From: Rouxiella chamberiensis
Lineage (GTDB): Bacteria; Pseudomonadota; Gammaproteobacteria; Enterobacterales; Enterobacteriaceae
NCBI RefSeq assembly: GCF_026967475.1
Contig: NZ_CP114058.1
Coordinates: 868,001-932,000, forward strand
Direction: 5' to 3'
DNA: 64,000 bases
In this document: positions 29,744 to 39,773 of the stretch, in pieces
How positions within the stretch are numbered: position 1 is the stretch's first letter
Layout: each line of letters begins with the position of its first letter
Notes under the pieces: generated by a model
Told to the model about the DNA's origin: nothing
What the model saw: the letters and a program-made list of their open reading frames with translations, nothing else
Databases searched by the model: none
Position numbers and translations under genes: made by a program

Positions 29744-29938
29744 TCGCTTCACCTCTTTAAGGATTAAAACGATAACATTAACATTGGAAAGCAGGGCAAG
29801 GGGAGTTTTCGAAATCGACGTCATGCAAATCTCAATATTTACAGCATGAGACAATCTTTACTCCAATCTTATCTCCGCTTTGCTTTTTGACCGCCAACAT
29901 GCACTAAAACGGCGTTAACCCCCTACGAATTCCAGACG

Positions 29939-30844
29939 TTAATCAAAGTAAGGTTTCAACACCTCTTCAGTCCAGCTCATAAATGCTCTCACGCGTTGCG
30001 AAAGATTGCGCCGATGCGCGACAACGAAAAATGCCTCGAGCGGCTTGGGCCTTAGATTAGGAAGCACCTCAACCAAGGTTCCTTGATTAATATATGGGAC
30101 GAGTGCGGAGTAACCTCCCTGAATTAACCCCAAACCTGCCAGTCCCGCTTCATGGTAGGCGGGTACGCTATTGACGCTCATCGTGCCCGGTAGCATCAGA
30201 GATTTATAATCTTCACCTGATGGATATTCCCATCCGTCAGGTTTCGCACCAAAATTTCGCATGTAATGAACCATCTTGTGTCCCTGAACAAGAAGGTCAT
30301 CAATCGTCTGTGGTACCCCAAAGCGCGCGAGATAGAGGGGACTTGCCGCATTGATCATCCGTAATTGCCCAAGCGGTCGGGCAATCAGTGTCTCATCGAC
30401 AAGCGGACCGAGCCGAACTACGCAATCAAATCCTTCCAGAACCAGGTCAACACGGCGGTCAGTGCTTGAAAGCTCAAGTTCGAATTCCGGGTAAGCATCC
30501 AGCAGTTGCGGCAGTGCAGGAATCACGACGCTTTGTGCCAAAATAGCGGGCATGTCGACACGTAAACGCCCTCGAAGTGACCTGTCGCCGGGAGAAAACA
30601 TTGACTGAAGCTCCTCTGCTTCGGCCAGCAGGTCGCGTGCGCGCGTATAAAAAACACGGCCATCTTCAGTTAGCTGCACGGTCCGCGTCGTTCTGTGCAA
30701 GAGCGTCGCGCCTACATCCTTCTCGAGCTCGCGCACGACCATAGAGGCGCGTCCTTTCTGAATACCGAGGCTTTCAGCCGCCAGGGTAAAACTCTTCATT
30801 TCAGCCACGCGTGCAAAAATATTTAATGCCTCAAGATTTTTCAT
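29939..30844 (-). CDS. LysR family transcriptional regulator
   Basis: 301 residues. N-terminal winged helix-turn-helix (LEALNIFARVAEMKSFTLAAESLGIQKGRASMVVRELEKDVGATLLHRTTRTVQLTEDG), then a periplasmic-binding-like effector domain. The Ser-rich recognition helix of most relatives is replaced by GIQKGRASMVVREL, which is typical of a CrgA/AaeR-like subgroup. The likely target is itself or the DUF1330 gene 427 bp away in the divergent direction. Effector unknown. Confidence 0.88.
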   Translation of the reverse strand: MKNLEALNIFARVAEMKSFTLAAESLGIQKGRASMVVRELEKDVGATLLHRTTRTVQLTEDGRVFYTRARDLLAEAEELQSMFSPGDRSLRGRLRVDMPAILAQSVVIPALPQLLDAYPEFELELSSTDRRVDLVLEGFDCVVRLGPLVDETLIARPLGQLRMINAASPLYLARFGVPQTIDDLLVQGHKMVHYMRNFGAKPDGWEYPSGEDYKSLMLPGTMSVNSVPAYHEAGLAGLGLIQGGYSALVPYINQGTLVEVLPNLRPKPLEAFFVVAHRRNLSQRVRAFMSWTEEVLKPYFD

Positions 30845-31271
30845 TGTTCATCACCTGGATAACAGTGCGTTAATTTTTACCTTATTTATATCTCATTTGA
30901 TACTCAATAGACTGTCTTCATGCCGCGTCATCACAGTGTCCCGAGGCTCAAGGAATAGGGTCCAGATTCACGCGAGTCATCCGGTGATGGCAGTGGAGCA
31001 AACATGTCGAGCTTTTAAAATCAGACGCGACAAAAGGTAGGCCACGATGTTGGCGTGTCGAACGGATAGAACCAAGGCGGTTAAAGCCCCGTCTTTTTTC
31101 TCCAGAATGGATGATTGCGCGTAAAATTGGGTTCGCCCCCAAGCATTTTTTGGCCTTTAGAAAACAAACGAGACTGGAACATTTTAACAACCCATTTCCC
31201 GCCGCCTGCCTATGTACCAGCTAAAAGGCATCGTGGTGGAATAATCCCCTTTAAATAAAAGAGATAAAGAA
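30845..31271. other. Intergenic between LysR and DUF1330 genes
   Basis: 427 bp. A reverse-strand frame of 80 codons (30948-31190) is present but has no recognisable domain and no good ribosome site; I do not call it a gene. No repeat or terminator seen. It should contain the two divergent promoters. Confidence 0.5.
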
Positions 31272-31559
31272 ATGAAAAAAGGCTATTTAATCGCACACGT
31301 TACCGTATCAGATGCTGTCGCCTTCGCCGAATATGCGCAAGAAGCCGGCAAGGCAATGCAGGCGTTCAACCCTAAAATCATTGCCTGGTCAGGAGAGTAT
31401 GAAAACCTTGAGGGGGAGTCTCATGAACGGCACGTCATTTTCGAATTTGATTCTTATGCCGAAGCCAGGCGTTTTTATGAGAGTCCTCAATATCAGGCAG
31501 CCAAAGCAATACGTTCAAATGCTGCGACAGGAACTTTTGTGCTGGTGGAGGGCGCCTGA
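31272..31559 (+). CDS. DUF1330 family protein
   Basis: 95-residue protein with the DUF1330 pattern: MKKGYLIAHVTVSDAVAFAEYAQEAGKAMQAFNPKIIAWSGEYENLEGE, then HVIFEFDSYAEARRFYESPQYQAAKAIRSNAATGTFVLVEG. The fold is the dimeric alpha+beta barrel, the same superfamily as the ABM proteins at 10058 and 29432. No function is known. AGAGAT before the start. An inverted repeat follows at 31597. Confidence 0.85.
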   Translation: MKKGYLIAHVTVSDAVAFAEYAQEAGKAMQAFNPKIIAWSGEYENLEGESHERHVIFEFDSYAEARRFYESPQYQAAKAIRSNAATGTFVLVEGA

Positions 31560-31596
31560 TTTTTCGGCGTAGTGGTTGATATAAAAAACATTCTCC

Positions 31597-31633
31597 TGGC
31601 ACCAGGACCTGTCCAAGGCAAGTCCTGGTGCCA
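31597..31633. repeat. 12-bp perfect inverted repeat after the DUF1330 gene
   Basis: TGGCACCAGGAC (31597-31608) and GTCCTGGTGCCA (31622-31633) with a 13-nt loop. The stem is strong but no T tract follows on either side, so it may protect the mRNA 3' end or act with Rho rather than as a classic terminator. Confidence 0.6.
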
Positions 31634-31721
31634 AAGATGATTTACTTTCGGGTAGAAACTTATGAGCATGATTTTGAATCACGAATCTTTTATACGTTAA
31701 GCCAAAATGCTCGATTTTTGC

Positions 31722-32624
31722 TCAAATCGCACCTTCTAAAAATTCAATAAATGCTCTGACCTTTGAATTAAGTGCCGAACGTTCAGAGACACAGGCATAA
31801 ATATTCATCGGCAAAGACTCGATGCTGCTCTCACCACCGTGGCCTGACCCGTATAAAGGCCTTAACAGACCACTATCTATCAATGGCTGGGCGACAAAGC
31901 TTGCCAGACGGGCAATTCCGCCCCCGCTTACGGCTATTTTTGCAATAATATCAATATCATCGCTGATGAAGCTAGGGTTGAGTTTCGCATTGACCGCTTG
32001 TCCGTCGACCATAAAAGTCCAGGGCAGGAATCGTCGGTCTGTGGGATAGCGGAAAACCAGGCAGGCATGCTGGCTCAGTTCTTCTAGTGTCTGAGGGGTA
32101 CCAGCGCGGTCCAGGTAAGCGGGAGATGCGCAGAATATGAAGGGTAACGAGATGATTTTTTTGGCGATCAGTTGATAGTTGAGTTGTGCCTCGATACGGA
32201 TACTGACATCGACGCCTTCCAGACGGTGATCGACGTTGCGATCGGTACTGATCAGTTCAATTTCTATATCGGGGAAAGACGCTTTGAAAGCGGGCATCAG
32301 TGGAGCCAGAACGTACCGACCAAATGCGGCTGTCGTAGCGATACAAAGGGGTCCCTGCGGTTTGGTTTCATTCGCTGCAGCCTGCGAGGCAAGATCGATA
32401 TCATTTGGAATGTGACGGACTTTCTCGAAATACCGTTTTCCATTTTCAGTTAAGGTCATGCTGCGGGTAGTGCGCGATAGCAGTCGCACGCCCAGATGCG
32501 CTTCAAGACGGGAAAGGCTTTGGCTGACGGCTGCCGGACTCATACCTTTAGCGCGTGCCGCCGCTGCAATACTGCCGTTCTCCACCACGCGGATAAACGT
32601 GCTAATCAGCCCTAAAACGTCCAT
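31722..32624 (-). CDS. LysR family transcriptional regulator
   Basis: 300 residues: helix-turn-helix DVLGLISTFIRVVENGSIAAAARAKGMSPAAVSQSLSRLEAHLGVRLLSRTTRSMTLTENG, then an effector-binding domain with FIFCASPAYLDRAGTPQTLEELSQHACL. Of the CrgA/DsdC-like group. Divergent from the DUF2798 membrane gene, with 127 bp between the starts, so that gene is the likely target. The effector is unknown. Confidence 0.88.
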   Translation of the reverse strand: MDVLGLISTFIRVVENGSIAAAARAKGMSPAAVSQSLSRLEAHLGVRLLSRTTRSMTLTENGKRYFEKVRHIPNDIDLASQAAANETKPQGPLCIATTAAFGRYVLAPLMPAFKASFPDIEIELISTDRNVDHRLEGVDVSIRIEAQLNYQLIAKKIISLPFIFCASPAYLDRAGTPQTLEELSQHACLVFRYPTDRRFLPWTFMVDGQAVNAKLNPSFISDDIDIIAKIAVSGGGIARLASFVAQPLIDSGLLRPLYGSGHGGESSIESLPMNIYACVSERSALNSKVRAFIEFLEGAI

Positions 32625-32751
32625 ATTCTCCTTAACCCTTAATTCGTCACTTTTGCTTAATAATGATTAAAGCATAACCGCTCTACAACCCATCTTGTAA
32701 GCTTGTTAAGTTAGCCGCAGTTTTTCTATCTTTGATAAAAAGGATATTCCG

Positions 32752-33015
32752 ATGACTGATGCTACTACAAAAAACACCGCACGAACCCGGCTTCCCACGC
32801 GCATGGCACCCTATATATTCGCTCTTTATATGGCGACCATCATGGCGTTCCTGATGAGTCTGGTCATCACTTTAGCCGAATTTGGAATGGGACCACATTA
32901 CATGACAAATGTGATGAATGCTTACCAAATCGCCATGCCAGCGGCTTTCTTTTGTATACTGATTGTCCGTCCTGTTGTTCTCCGACTCGTAGGACTGACC
33001 GTTCACGGTCATTAA
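32752..33015 (+). CDS. DUF2798 small membrane protein
   Basis: 87-residue protein with two transmembrane helices (APYIFALYMATIMAFLMSLVITLAE and AYQIAMPAAFFCILIVRPVVLRLVGL), the DUF2798 arrangement. No function is known. A site AAAGGATATTCCG precedes the start. Divergently paired with the LysR gene, a common arrangement for this family. Confidence 0.82.
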   Translation: MTDATTKNTARTRLPTRMAPYIFALYMATIMAFLMSLVITLAEFGMGPHYMTNVMNAYQIAMPAAFFCILIVRPVVLRLVGLTVHGH

Positions 33016-33199
33016 GCTATTCAGCATGCCACTAAGGGCCACCCATTGAGGGTCGGCCCGCTTCTGGTTTCCTTCGTGACCGGAAGCCAGTACGCAGCAG
33101 ATGGCGGATTAGTGCATCATTAAGGGCTACCAGAATTCCCAAAGCAGCCCAAATTAAAGATAAAAATCAGGGAATATTCATCATAAAGGACAATGACAA

Positions 33200-33748
33200 A
33201 TGCAAATACCCATTCTTTCGACTGAGCGCCTATTACTAAAACCCCTAGTTGCCGAAGATGCTGTGCAAATTCAGCAACTCTACCCACGCTGGGAAATCGT
33301 TCGTTATATGGTTGCATCCGTTTCCTGGCCTTATCCGGATAATGGCGCCGAGAATTACGTTAACCAGATTGCACTGCCTGATATGGCAAAAGGCATTGCC
33401 TGGTTCTGGACTATCAGAAACCGTGAAACACCTGACTCACTCATGGGCTTAATCTGCCTGTACGACGTTGAAGATAATAATCGCGGCTTCTGGCTGGCAC
33501 CCGAATATCAGAGACAGGGTTATATGCGTGAAGCCAGTATCGCTGCGACGAATTACTGGTTCAATACATTAAATAAGACGGTTCTGCGTACGCCCAAAGC
33601 AGCCCTGAACAGCCGATCACAACGTATTTCTACCCGTAGCGGCATGCGGCTTATTCGAACGGAACCCAAAGAGTATGTCAGTGGTGTTCTGGATGCAGAA
33701 TTATGGGAAATCACCCGTGACGAGTGGAATGCACGGCATTGCCGTTGA
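33200..33748 (+). CDS. GNAT N-acetyltransferase (RimJ/RimL-like)
   Basis: 182 residues. Starts STERLLLKPLVAEDAVQIQQLYPRWEIVRYM as in RimJ/RimL-type enzymes; the acetyl-CoA loop is GFWLAPEYQRQGYMREASIAATNYWF, with the late motif LNSRSQRISTRSGMRLIRTEP. The acceptor is unknown. It stands alone with AAGGACAATGACAA before the start. Confidence 0.85.
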   Translation: MQIPILSTERLLLKPLVAEDAVQIQQLYPRWEIVRYMVASVSWPYPDNGAENYVNQIALPDMAKGIAWFWTIRNRETPDSLMGLICLYDVEDNNRGFWLAPEYQRQGYMREASIAATNYWFNTLNKTVLRTPKAALNSRSQRISTRSGMRLIRTEPKEYVSGVLDAELWEITRDEWNARHCR

Positions 33749-34039
33749 ACACTGCCACGTGACGCCCGCGCCTCACTTGAAAACAGGCTAAAGAATAAAA
33801 CGTCCGCTTCGCGCAACAGCAGAAGTTATTAACCGTGCCCTGCCTGATTTATTGGGAAGGGCAGGTCGCAACGTAGACTTTCACGCCTATCGCCATTCAC
33901 GCTATTAATGAATACCACTCATAGCGCCTATCCTCCTGCTTGCCATTATCTGAAAAATCAAATCCGCTAGTATGCTCCTACCGCTTAACGTTAAAGCGGT
34001 TCAACCTGTTTGTCCGCTCCCCAGATAAGGACGTTATGC

Positions 34040-34924
34040 ATGATTCGACATTTACGTTGTCTCGGGTTGTTACTGCCACTTGTTACGTTAACTTCCTGGG
34101 CCGAGGAACACTCATCTGTCGTGAATAACGCCCCCGCAGGAAGTCAGACCGCAATCTTTGCGTCAGAGGCTCACCCGACCAACAAGGCTTTCGTGGCAAA
34201 GACGCCGCTGACTTCGAATGGGGATCTTGAGGGAAGTGCGGCAAAATTGACGAAAGGGGCTATCGGAATGAATCAACAACAAGGTGTTTCAGAGTCGTTG
34301 TCTGCGGGTCAGCAGGCTATTCCATTGATTGCGGCGTTTATGGCGGGCAGTCAAATGAATAAACTGAATACTGCGCTGAATCAGGGGTTGGACGCCGGAC
34401 TCACCATCAATGAAGTTAAAGAAATCCTCGTTCAACTCTATGCCTATACGGGTTTTCCTCGCAGCCTAAATGCGCTTAACGAGCTGATGAAGGTGGTCGA
34501 AGCACGTAAACAGCGGGGCATAAAAGACGTCGAGGGTAATGAACCCGTATCGCCGGTGCCTATTGGCGACGAACTTCGTCGCGTGGGTATCGAAAATCAG
34601 ACCAAAATCTCGGGTGTACCGGTTCAGGGGCCTCTCTTTGATTTTGCGCCGGTCATAAATCAATTCCTGCAAACCCATCTTTTCGGGGACATTTTTGCCC
34701 GTGATAATCTCGACTGGCAAAGCCGCGAGCTGGCCACGCTCGGCGCATTGGCGGCCACTCCGGGTGTTGAAGCGCAACTGTTATCACATACCCGCGCCAG
34801 TATGCGAGTCGGTCTTACGGCAGCGCAGTTGCGCCAGCTGGCGGAGGTTTTGCGTGCACAGGCGGAAATTGAGGCCGCGATGCGAATGGAGCACGCGCTA
34901 CAACAGGCGTTGGCGGCTCGCTAG
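34040..34924 (+). CDS. Exported carboxymuconolactone decarboxylase-fold protein
   Basis: 294 residues with a Sec signal peptide (MIRHLRCLGLLLPLVTLTSWA|EE). Two CMD/AhpD-fold repeats: GSQMNKLNTALNQGLDAGLTINEVKEILVQLYAYTGFPRSLNALNEL and WQSRELATLGALAATPGVEAQLLSHTRASMRVGLTAAQLRQLAEVL. Neither carries the CxxC of AhpD, so peroxidase activity of that type is not expected. Export of a CMD protein is unusual relative to the cytoplasmic protocatechuate enzyme. The flavodoxin gene begins 10 bp after its stop: same operon. Confidence 0.82.
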   Translation: MIRHLRCLGLLLPLVTLTSWAEEHSSVVNNAPAGSQTAIFASEAHPTNKAFVAKTPLTSNGDLEGSAAKLTKGAIGMNQQQGVSESLSAGQQAIPLIAAFMAGSQMNKLNTALNQGLDAGLTINEVKEILVQLYAYTGFPRSLNALNELMKVVEARKQRGIKDVEGNEPVSPVPIGDELRRVGIENQTKISGVPVQGPLFDFAPVINQFLQTHLFGDIFARDNLDWQSRELATLGALAATPGVEAQLLSHTRASMRVGLTAAQLRQLAEVLRAQAEIEAAMRMEHALQQALAAR

Positions 34925-34934
34925 AGGACTTTTT

Positions 34935-35519
34935 ATGGAACATTATCCTTCCCGCAGAATGTTGATTACAGCCCTTGCCGGACTCACGTTGGCGACAGTT
35001 TCTCTGGGGTCAGCGGCGACCGGTATCGCAAACGCACAGCCTAACAGCCGTATTCTTGTGGCGTACTTTTCCCGCAGCGGAAATACACGAGTGATTGCGG
35101 GCGTCATTCATCGCAGCCTGAAAACAGATTTATATGAAATCGAACCGGCCACACCTTATCCCGAAGACTATTTTCAGACGGTTGACTTGGCGAAAAAGCA
35201 GCGCGAGCAGGGGACAACGCCGAAACTGAAAAACAGCCTCGCAGATATCGCACGTTATGAGACGGTATATCTAGGGTTTCCGGTCTGGGGAACCAGCGTG
35301 CCACCTGTAGTGCAGGCATTTCTGAAAACGCACAACTTTGCAGGGAAGTTGCTCATTCCCTTTATTACCCACGGCGGTTACGGCAAAGGTGACAGCGACG
35401 ATATCCTTGCCAGGCTTGCCCCAAATGCGCGCCTTGAAAAACCGCTGGTCATTGAATGCGATCAGGAGCGGAGAACCACAGAAACAGTCACCGACTGGTT
35501 AGAGACAGTACGCGGGTGA
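34935..35519 (+). CDS. Flavodoxin-like protein with Tat-type signal
   Basis: 194 residues. The N-terminus MEHYPSRRMLITALAGLTLATVSLGSAATGIANA has a twin-Arg pair at residues 7-8 before a hydrophobic stretch and an ANA cleavage site, a plausible Tat signal. The mature part begins ILVAYFSRSGNTRVIAGVI, the FMN phosphate loop, with GFPVWGTSVPPVVQAFL later, as in flavodoxin_4-type proteins. An FMN protein folded in the cytoplasm and exported by Tat makes sense. Redox partner unknown; it is cotranscribed with the exported CMD protein. Confidence 0.82.
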   Translation: MEHYPSRRMLITALAGLTLATVSLGSAATGIANAQPNSRILVAYFSRSGNTRVIAGVIHRSLKTDLYEIEPATPYPEDYFQTVDLAKKQREQGTTPKLKNSLADIARYETVYLGFPVWGTSVPPVVQAFLKTHNFAGKLLIPFITHGGYGKGDSDDILARLAPNARLEKPLVIECDQERRTTETVTDWLETVRG

Positions 35520-35618
35520 GCCTACTTTTCATGCCTTGCAAAATCGGGCAATCAAGGTCTGCTTGTTAGGTGACAACTCACCGTTGACTGGACTGCAAAC
35601 ACAACAGAGGACGTAAAC

Positions 35619-36683
35619 TTGAAGACAATGCTTAAAAAGCTGGCCGTCATTATGGTCGCAGGCGGCCTGGTCGCTCCTTCCGTTTCTGCCGAGCCCCTGG
35701 TCATTCAGGATCAGGGAAGCTTTTCCGCTGGAGGCACTGTCATTACAGCGTCAGGGAAGTTCGACGCGAAAAAGCCGCTGGATTCCGCCGGTCAAACGTA
35801 CCATGGCGATCATGCGTCAGTGTTTTACCAAATTCCGGAAAACCCCCATAAATACCCCATTATCATGCTGCATGGTGCAGGCCAGTTTTCGCGTACCTGG
35901 GAAAGCACACCGGACGGTCGAGAAGGATTCCAGAACCTTTTCCTGCGTCGCGGATTTTCCACTTATCTGGTGGATCAACCTCGTCGAGGCAGTGCAGGGC
36001 GCTCGACGGTTGAAGGTACGGTAATGCCGAAACCCGATGAGCAGATGTGGTTTAACCAGTTTCGGATTGGCGTCTGGCCGGACTATTTCAGCGGTGTCCA
36101 GTTCTCTCATGATAAAGAAGCATTAAATCAGTATTTCCGTCAGATGACCCCGAACACAGGCCCTTTCGATGTTGAGGTGATTTCGGATGCCATGTCCGCT
36201 GTGGTTGATAAATCGGGTCCGGCTATCCTCTTTACCCACTCTCAGGGCGGCGGACCCGGCTGGTACACGGCGATGAAAAACAACAAGGTCAAAGCCATCG
36301 TCGCCTTCGAGCCGGGGAGTGGCTTTGTCTTTCCTGACCAGCAATTACCCGCTCCCATGCCGAGCGCGTTCGACACGCTGAAGGGGGAATCTGTGCCGAT
36401 GAAACAGTTTATGGCGCTCACCAAAATCCCGATTCTGATTCTCTACGGTGACAACATACCGGATAAACCTGTCGCCATGCCCGCACAGGACAGTTGGCGA
36501 GTGCGATTGGCCATGGCGCGCGAGTGGGGCAAAGTCGTCAACAAATATGGCGGCAAGGTGACCGTTATACATCTGCCAGAGAGAGGGATCACTGGTAATA
36601 CACACTTCGCGTTTTCTGATTTGAATAACGTCCAGATTGCGGATTTGGTCAGCCAATTCCTGAAAGAAAATAATTTACAGTAA
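35619..36683 (+). CDS. Secreted alpha/beta hydrolase
   Basis: 354 residues with a Sec signal (LAVIMVAGGLVAPSVSAEP). Oxyanion region IIMLHGAGQFSRTWEST, nucleophile Ser in LFTHSQGGGPGWYT, Asp likely in LYGDNIPD, His near the end in TGNTHFAFSD. The preferred start is TTG at 35619, because AGAGGA lies 8 bp before it; an ATG three codons later has poor spacing. The substrate is unknown, but it follows the exported CMD and flavodoxin genes by about 100 bp in the same direction. Confidence 0.82.
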   Translation: MKTMLKKLAVIMVAGGLVAPSVSAEPLVIQDQGSFSAGGTVITASGKFDAKKPLDSAGQTYHGDHASVFYQIPENPHKYPIIMLHGAGQFSRTWESTPDGREGFQNLFLRRGFSTYLVDQPRRGSAGRSTVEGTVMPKPDEQMWFNQFRIGVWPDYFSGVQFSHDKEALNQYFRQMTPNTGPFDVEVISDAMSAVVDKSGPAILFTHSQGGGPGWYTAMKNNKVKAIVAFEPGSGFVFPDQQLPAPMPSAFDTLKGESVPMKQFMALTKIPILILYGDNIPDKPVAMPAQDSWRVRLAMAREWGKVVNKYGGKVTVIHLPERGITGNTHFAFSDLNNVQIADLVSQFLKENNLQ

Positions 36684-36811
36684 TGCAGTGAGGGTGAGGC
36701 GGGATTCGGCAGGCATTAATGAATCCCGCTAATTAACCCTAGCGGATTGTCCCCCCTAATCGTATAAATTACTTTGCGTTATCCTTTTATGACACAACAG
36801 ATAAAGGATAA

Positions 36812-37998
<1,187 letters not shown>

Positions 37999-38653
37999 AT
38001 GCCCTATGTCATGTCAACAATGAGTCATCCCCTGTTTGTTACTCTGGATGGGCCAAAGGGGGCCGGTAAAACCACGCTGTTGGAGGCCATGACAAAAGTC
38101 CTCAGGGCTGACAACAGGAAGGTTATCCGACTGTGCGAGAAAAAGAGCGATCCCTATCGGGCAGAGACAATGGCTCTGGTCAACAGGCTTGCCAGAAATC
38201 CGGCGCGGGATCTGGAGTGGGAGGTTTGCGAGCGCCTCGCAGAGAGCCGTGCCTGGATTTCCCGCCAGGTGCTGACCCAACAGCCGCCGGACAGCATTAT
38301 CCTGATGGATCGCTGGTACCCGTCCGACGCCGCGTTTCGCCGCAAGGTGCCGTTTGCAGAGATTTTACAGCTGAATATCGAACGAAACGTGCGAATGCCG
38401 GACCTGCATGTCGGGGTGGTAACTGCGCCGGAAATTTCATGGGCAAGGGCGGCGGCCCGTGCTGCGGGGGCTTGGCAGTACGGTTATTCACAGGCTGGAA
38501 GAGCATGTAGCTTGCACCGAGGCGTTCGAGCGAGAAAGTGCAAACCACGGCTGGGTTTTGTGCCGAAATGAAGGCAGTATCGAAGACGCCACGCGGCAGG
38601 TGGTGGCCGAAATCTACAACGTGCTTGGAGAAGGCCCGGCTTTTCGCCGTTAA
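37999..38653 (+). CDS. Thymidylate kinase-like P-loop protein (one-base frameshift)
   Basis: About 217 residues when corrected. Walker A is GPKGAGKT in LFVTLDGPKGAGKTTLLEAM; the dTMP-kinase-type DR motif is LMDRWYPSDAAFRR. The frame breaks in a G5 run at 38466-38470; removing one G gives AAGLGSTVIHRLEEHVACTEAFERES, running on to 38653. It is not the housekeeping tmk, which lies beside holB, and similarity is limited to the fold core. Start uncertain: in-frame ATGs at 37999, 38011 and 38020, none with a clear ribosome site. Possible deoxynucleotide kinase; true substrate unknown. Confidence 0.65.
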
Positions 38654-38812
38654 CACTGCGCGAATATATCTCTGAATGATTAAACGGCACGACTTCCGCT
38701 CCTCGCCGAAAGCGGCGGGTGATGATTTTACGGGCGCTTTTGTGCCAGGAGCGGTCCCTTTAAACGAAAGGGCATAAAAATCGCAGCAATCTGTTCTCGT
38801 TAAACGGCCTAC

Positions 38813-39382
38813 TTACTTACCTGCCTGCATTGATATCTGCTCGGCAGATTTCAGATGCTTCTCGACGACTGGCGTATGCGCGTTGGCCAGAGCCTTCACA
38901 TCCGGATCCTTAATTTTACTGGTGTCACTCTTCAACGTCGACAGCACCATCTTGTGGTCCTTGGTGCCGGCATTTTCCATATACATCTTGTCAAATGCGC
39001 TGCCGCTCTGCTTTTCAAGCATGGCGGCCATGGCCTTGTGCTTGGCATCCGGTTCAGTCGGCAGTGCGACACCTTTTTGCTGAGCAACCGCCTGGACTTT
39101 GCTCAAGGCATCGCCATGATCGTCGACCATCTGCTGCGCGAAGGCTTTGACTTCACTGTTTTGGGCCTTGCTCAACGCGAGCTTGCCCGCAGCGATTTCA
39201 TTGATATTCGCCTGCGCCATATCCTTCAAGGCCTTTTCGTCACCGGCGCTTAGCTTGCTGCTCGAACCGGTCTGGCTGGCGGCGCCATTCGTCGGCATCT
39301 GGGCCTGCACATTGACTGTGCCGAACATCGCGGCCACTGCCGATACAACGAGCAGCCCTTTTATTATTTTACTTTTTTGCAT
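38813..39382 (-). CDS. DUF4142 periplasmic protein
   Basis: 189 residues with a Sec signal (MQKSKIIKGLLVVSAVAAMFGTVNVQA|Q). The helical DUF4142 domain has DMAQANINEIAAGKLALSKAQNSEVKAFAQQMVDDHGDALSKVQAVA and ends with HTPVVEKHLKSAEQI; the conserved His residues suggest a ferritin-like bundle. No activity is known. CAGGAG lies 8 bp before the start; the longer open frame upstream has no support. Confidence 0.86.
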   Translation of the reverse strand: MQKSKIIKGLLVVSAVAAMFGTVNVQAQMPTNGAASQTGSSSKLSAGDEKALKDMAQANINEIAAGKLALSKAQNSEVKAFAQQMVDDHGDALSKVQAVAQQKGVALPTEPDAKHKAMAAMLEKQSGSAFDKMYMENAGTKDHKMVLSTLKSDTSKIKDPDVKALANAHTPVVEKHLKSAEQISMQAGK

Positions 39383-39773
39383 GTTGTACTCCTGAGGATC
39401 ATGGGTAAGGTTGGCGGCGGTTATTAACCGCGTGCAGCCTCGTAGGTAAAAACAACGGCAATAATCAGTATAGTGGACCCACAATGTGAGACGGCAGTTT
39501 AAGTTAAGTTCATCAATGAGAGACGGCGGAAAGGAGAGAAACAAAGAAGCAGAAATTGCGCAGTGCGATGTACGCGGTAAAGCGGAAACGGGAGGCATCC
39601 AGCGCGCCTCTCTCTATCGGTTAATGCGTGAAACGTTGCCTGTAAAAAGCTCGGTACTCTTTCTTAATCAGACTGGCCCCGTCCGGCCACAGGTTTTACC
39701 GGCCACAACATGAAAATGACCCATGTTGTGGCCGGTACGTGCGGCTTCAATCATCACCCCATTGTTTTAAACT
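39383..39773. other. Intergenic between DUF4142 and AAHS transporter genes
   Basis: 391 bp. Contains the long inverted repeat at 39698-39736 (separate entry). No supportable gene; a 75-codon plus-strand frame at 39486 overlaps the region antisense to the DUF4142 leader and has no recognisable content. Confidence 0.5.
39698..39736. repeat. 15-bp perfect inverted repeat downstream of the transporter gene
   Basis: ACCGGCCACAACATG (39698-39712) and CATGTTGTGGCCGGT (39722-39736) with a 9-nt loop. A third partial copy of the left arm core, CCGGCCACA, lies at 39683-39691. It is 38 bp after the transporter stop (reverse strand), so it may end or stabilise that mRNA; there is no T tract. Confidence 0.65.

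Noticed and set aside
30948..31190. 80-codon reverse-strand frame in the LysR-DUF1330 gap
   Set aside because: No ribosome site, no domain, biased composition; cannot be supported as a gene or transposase remnant.
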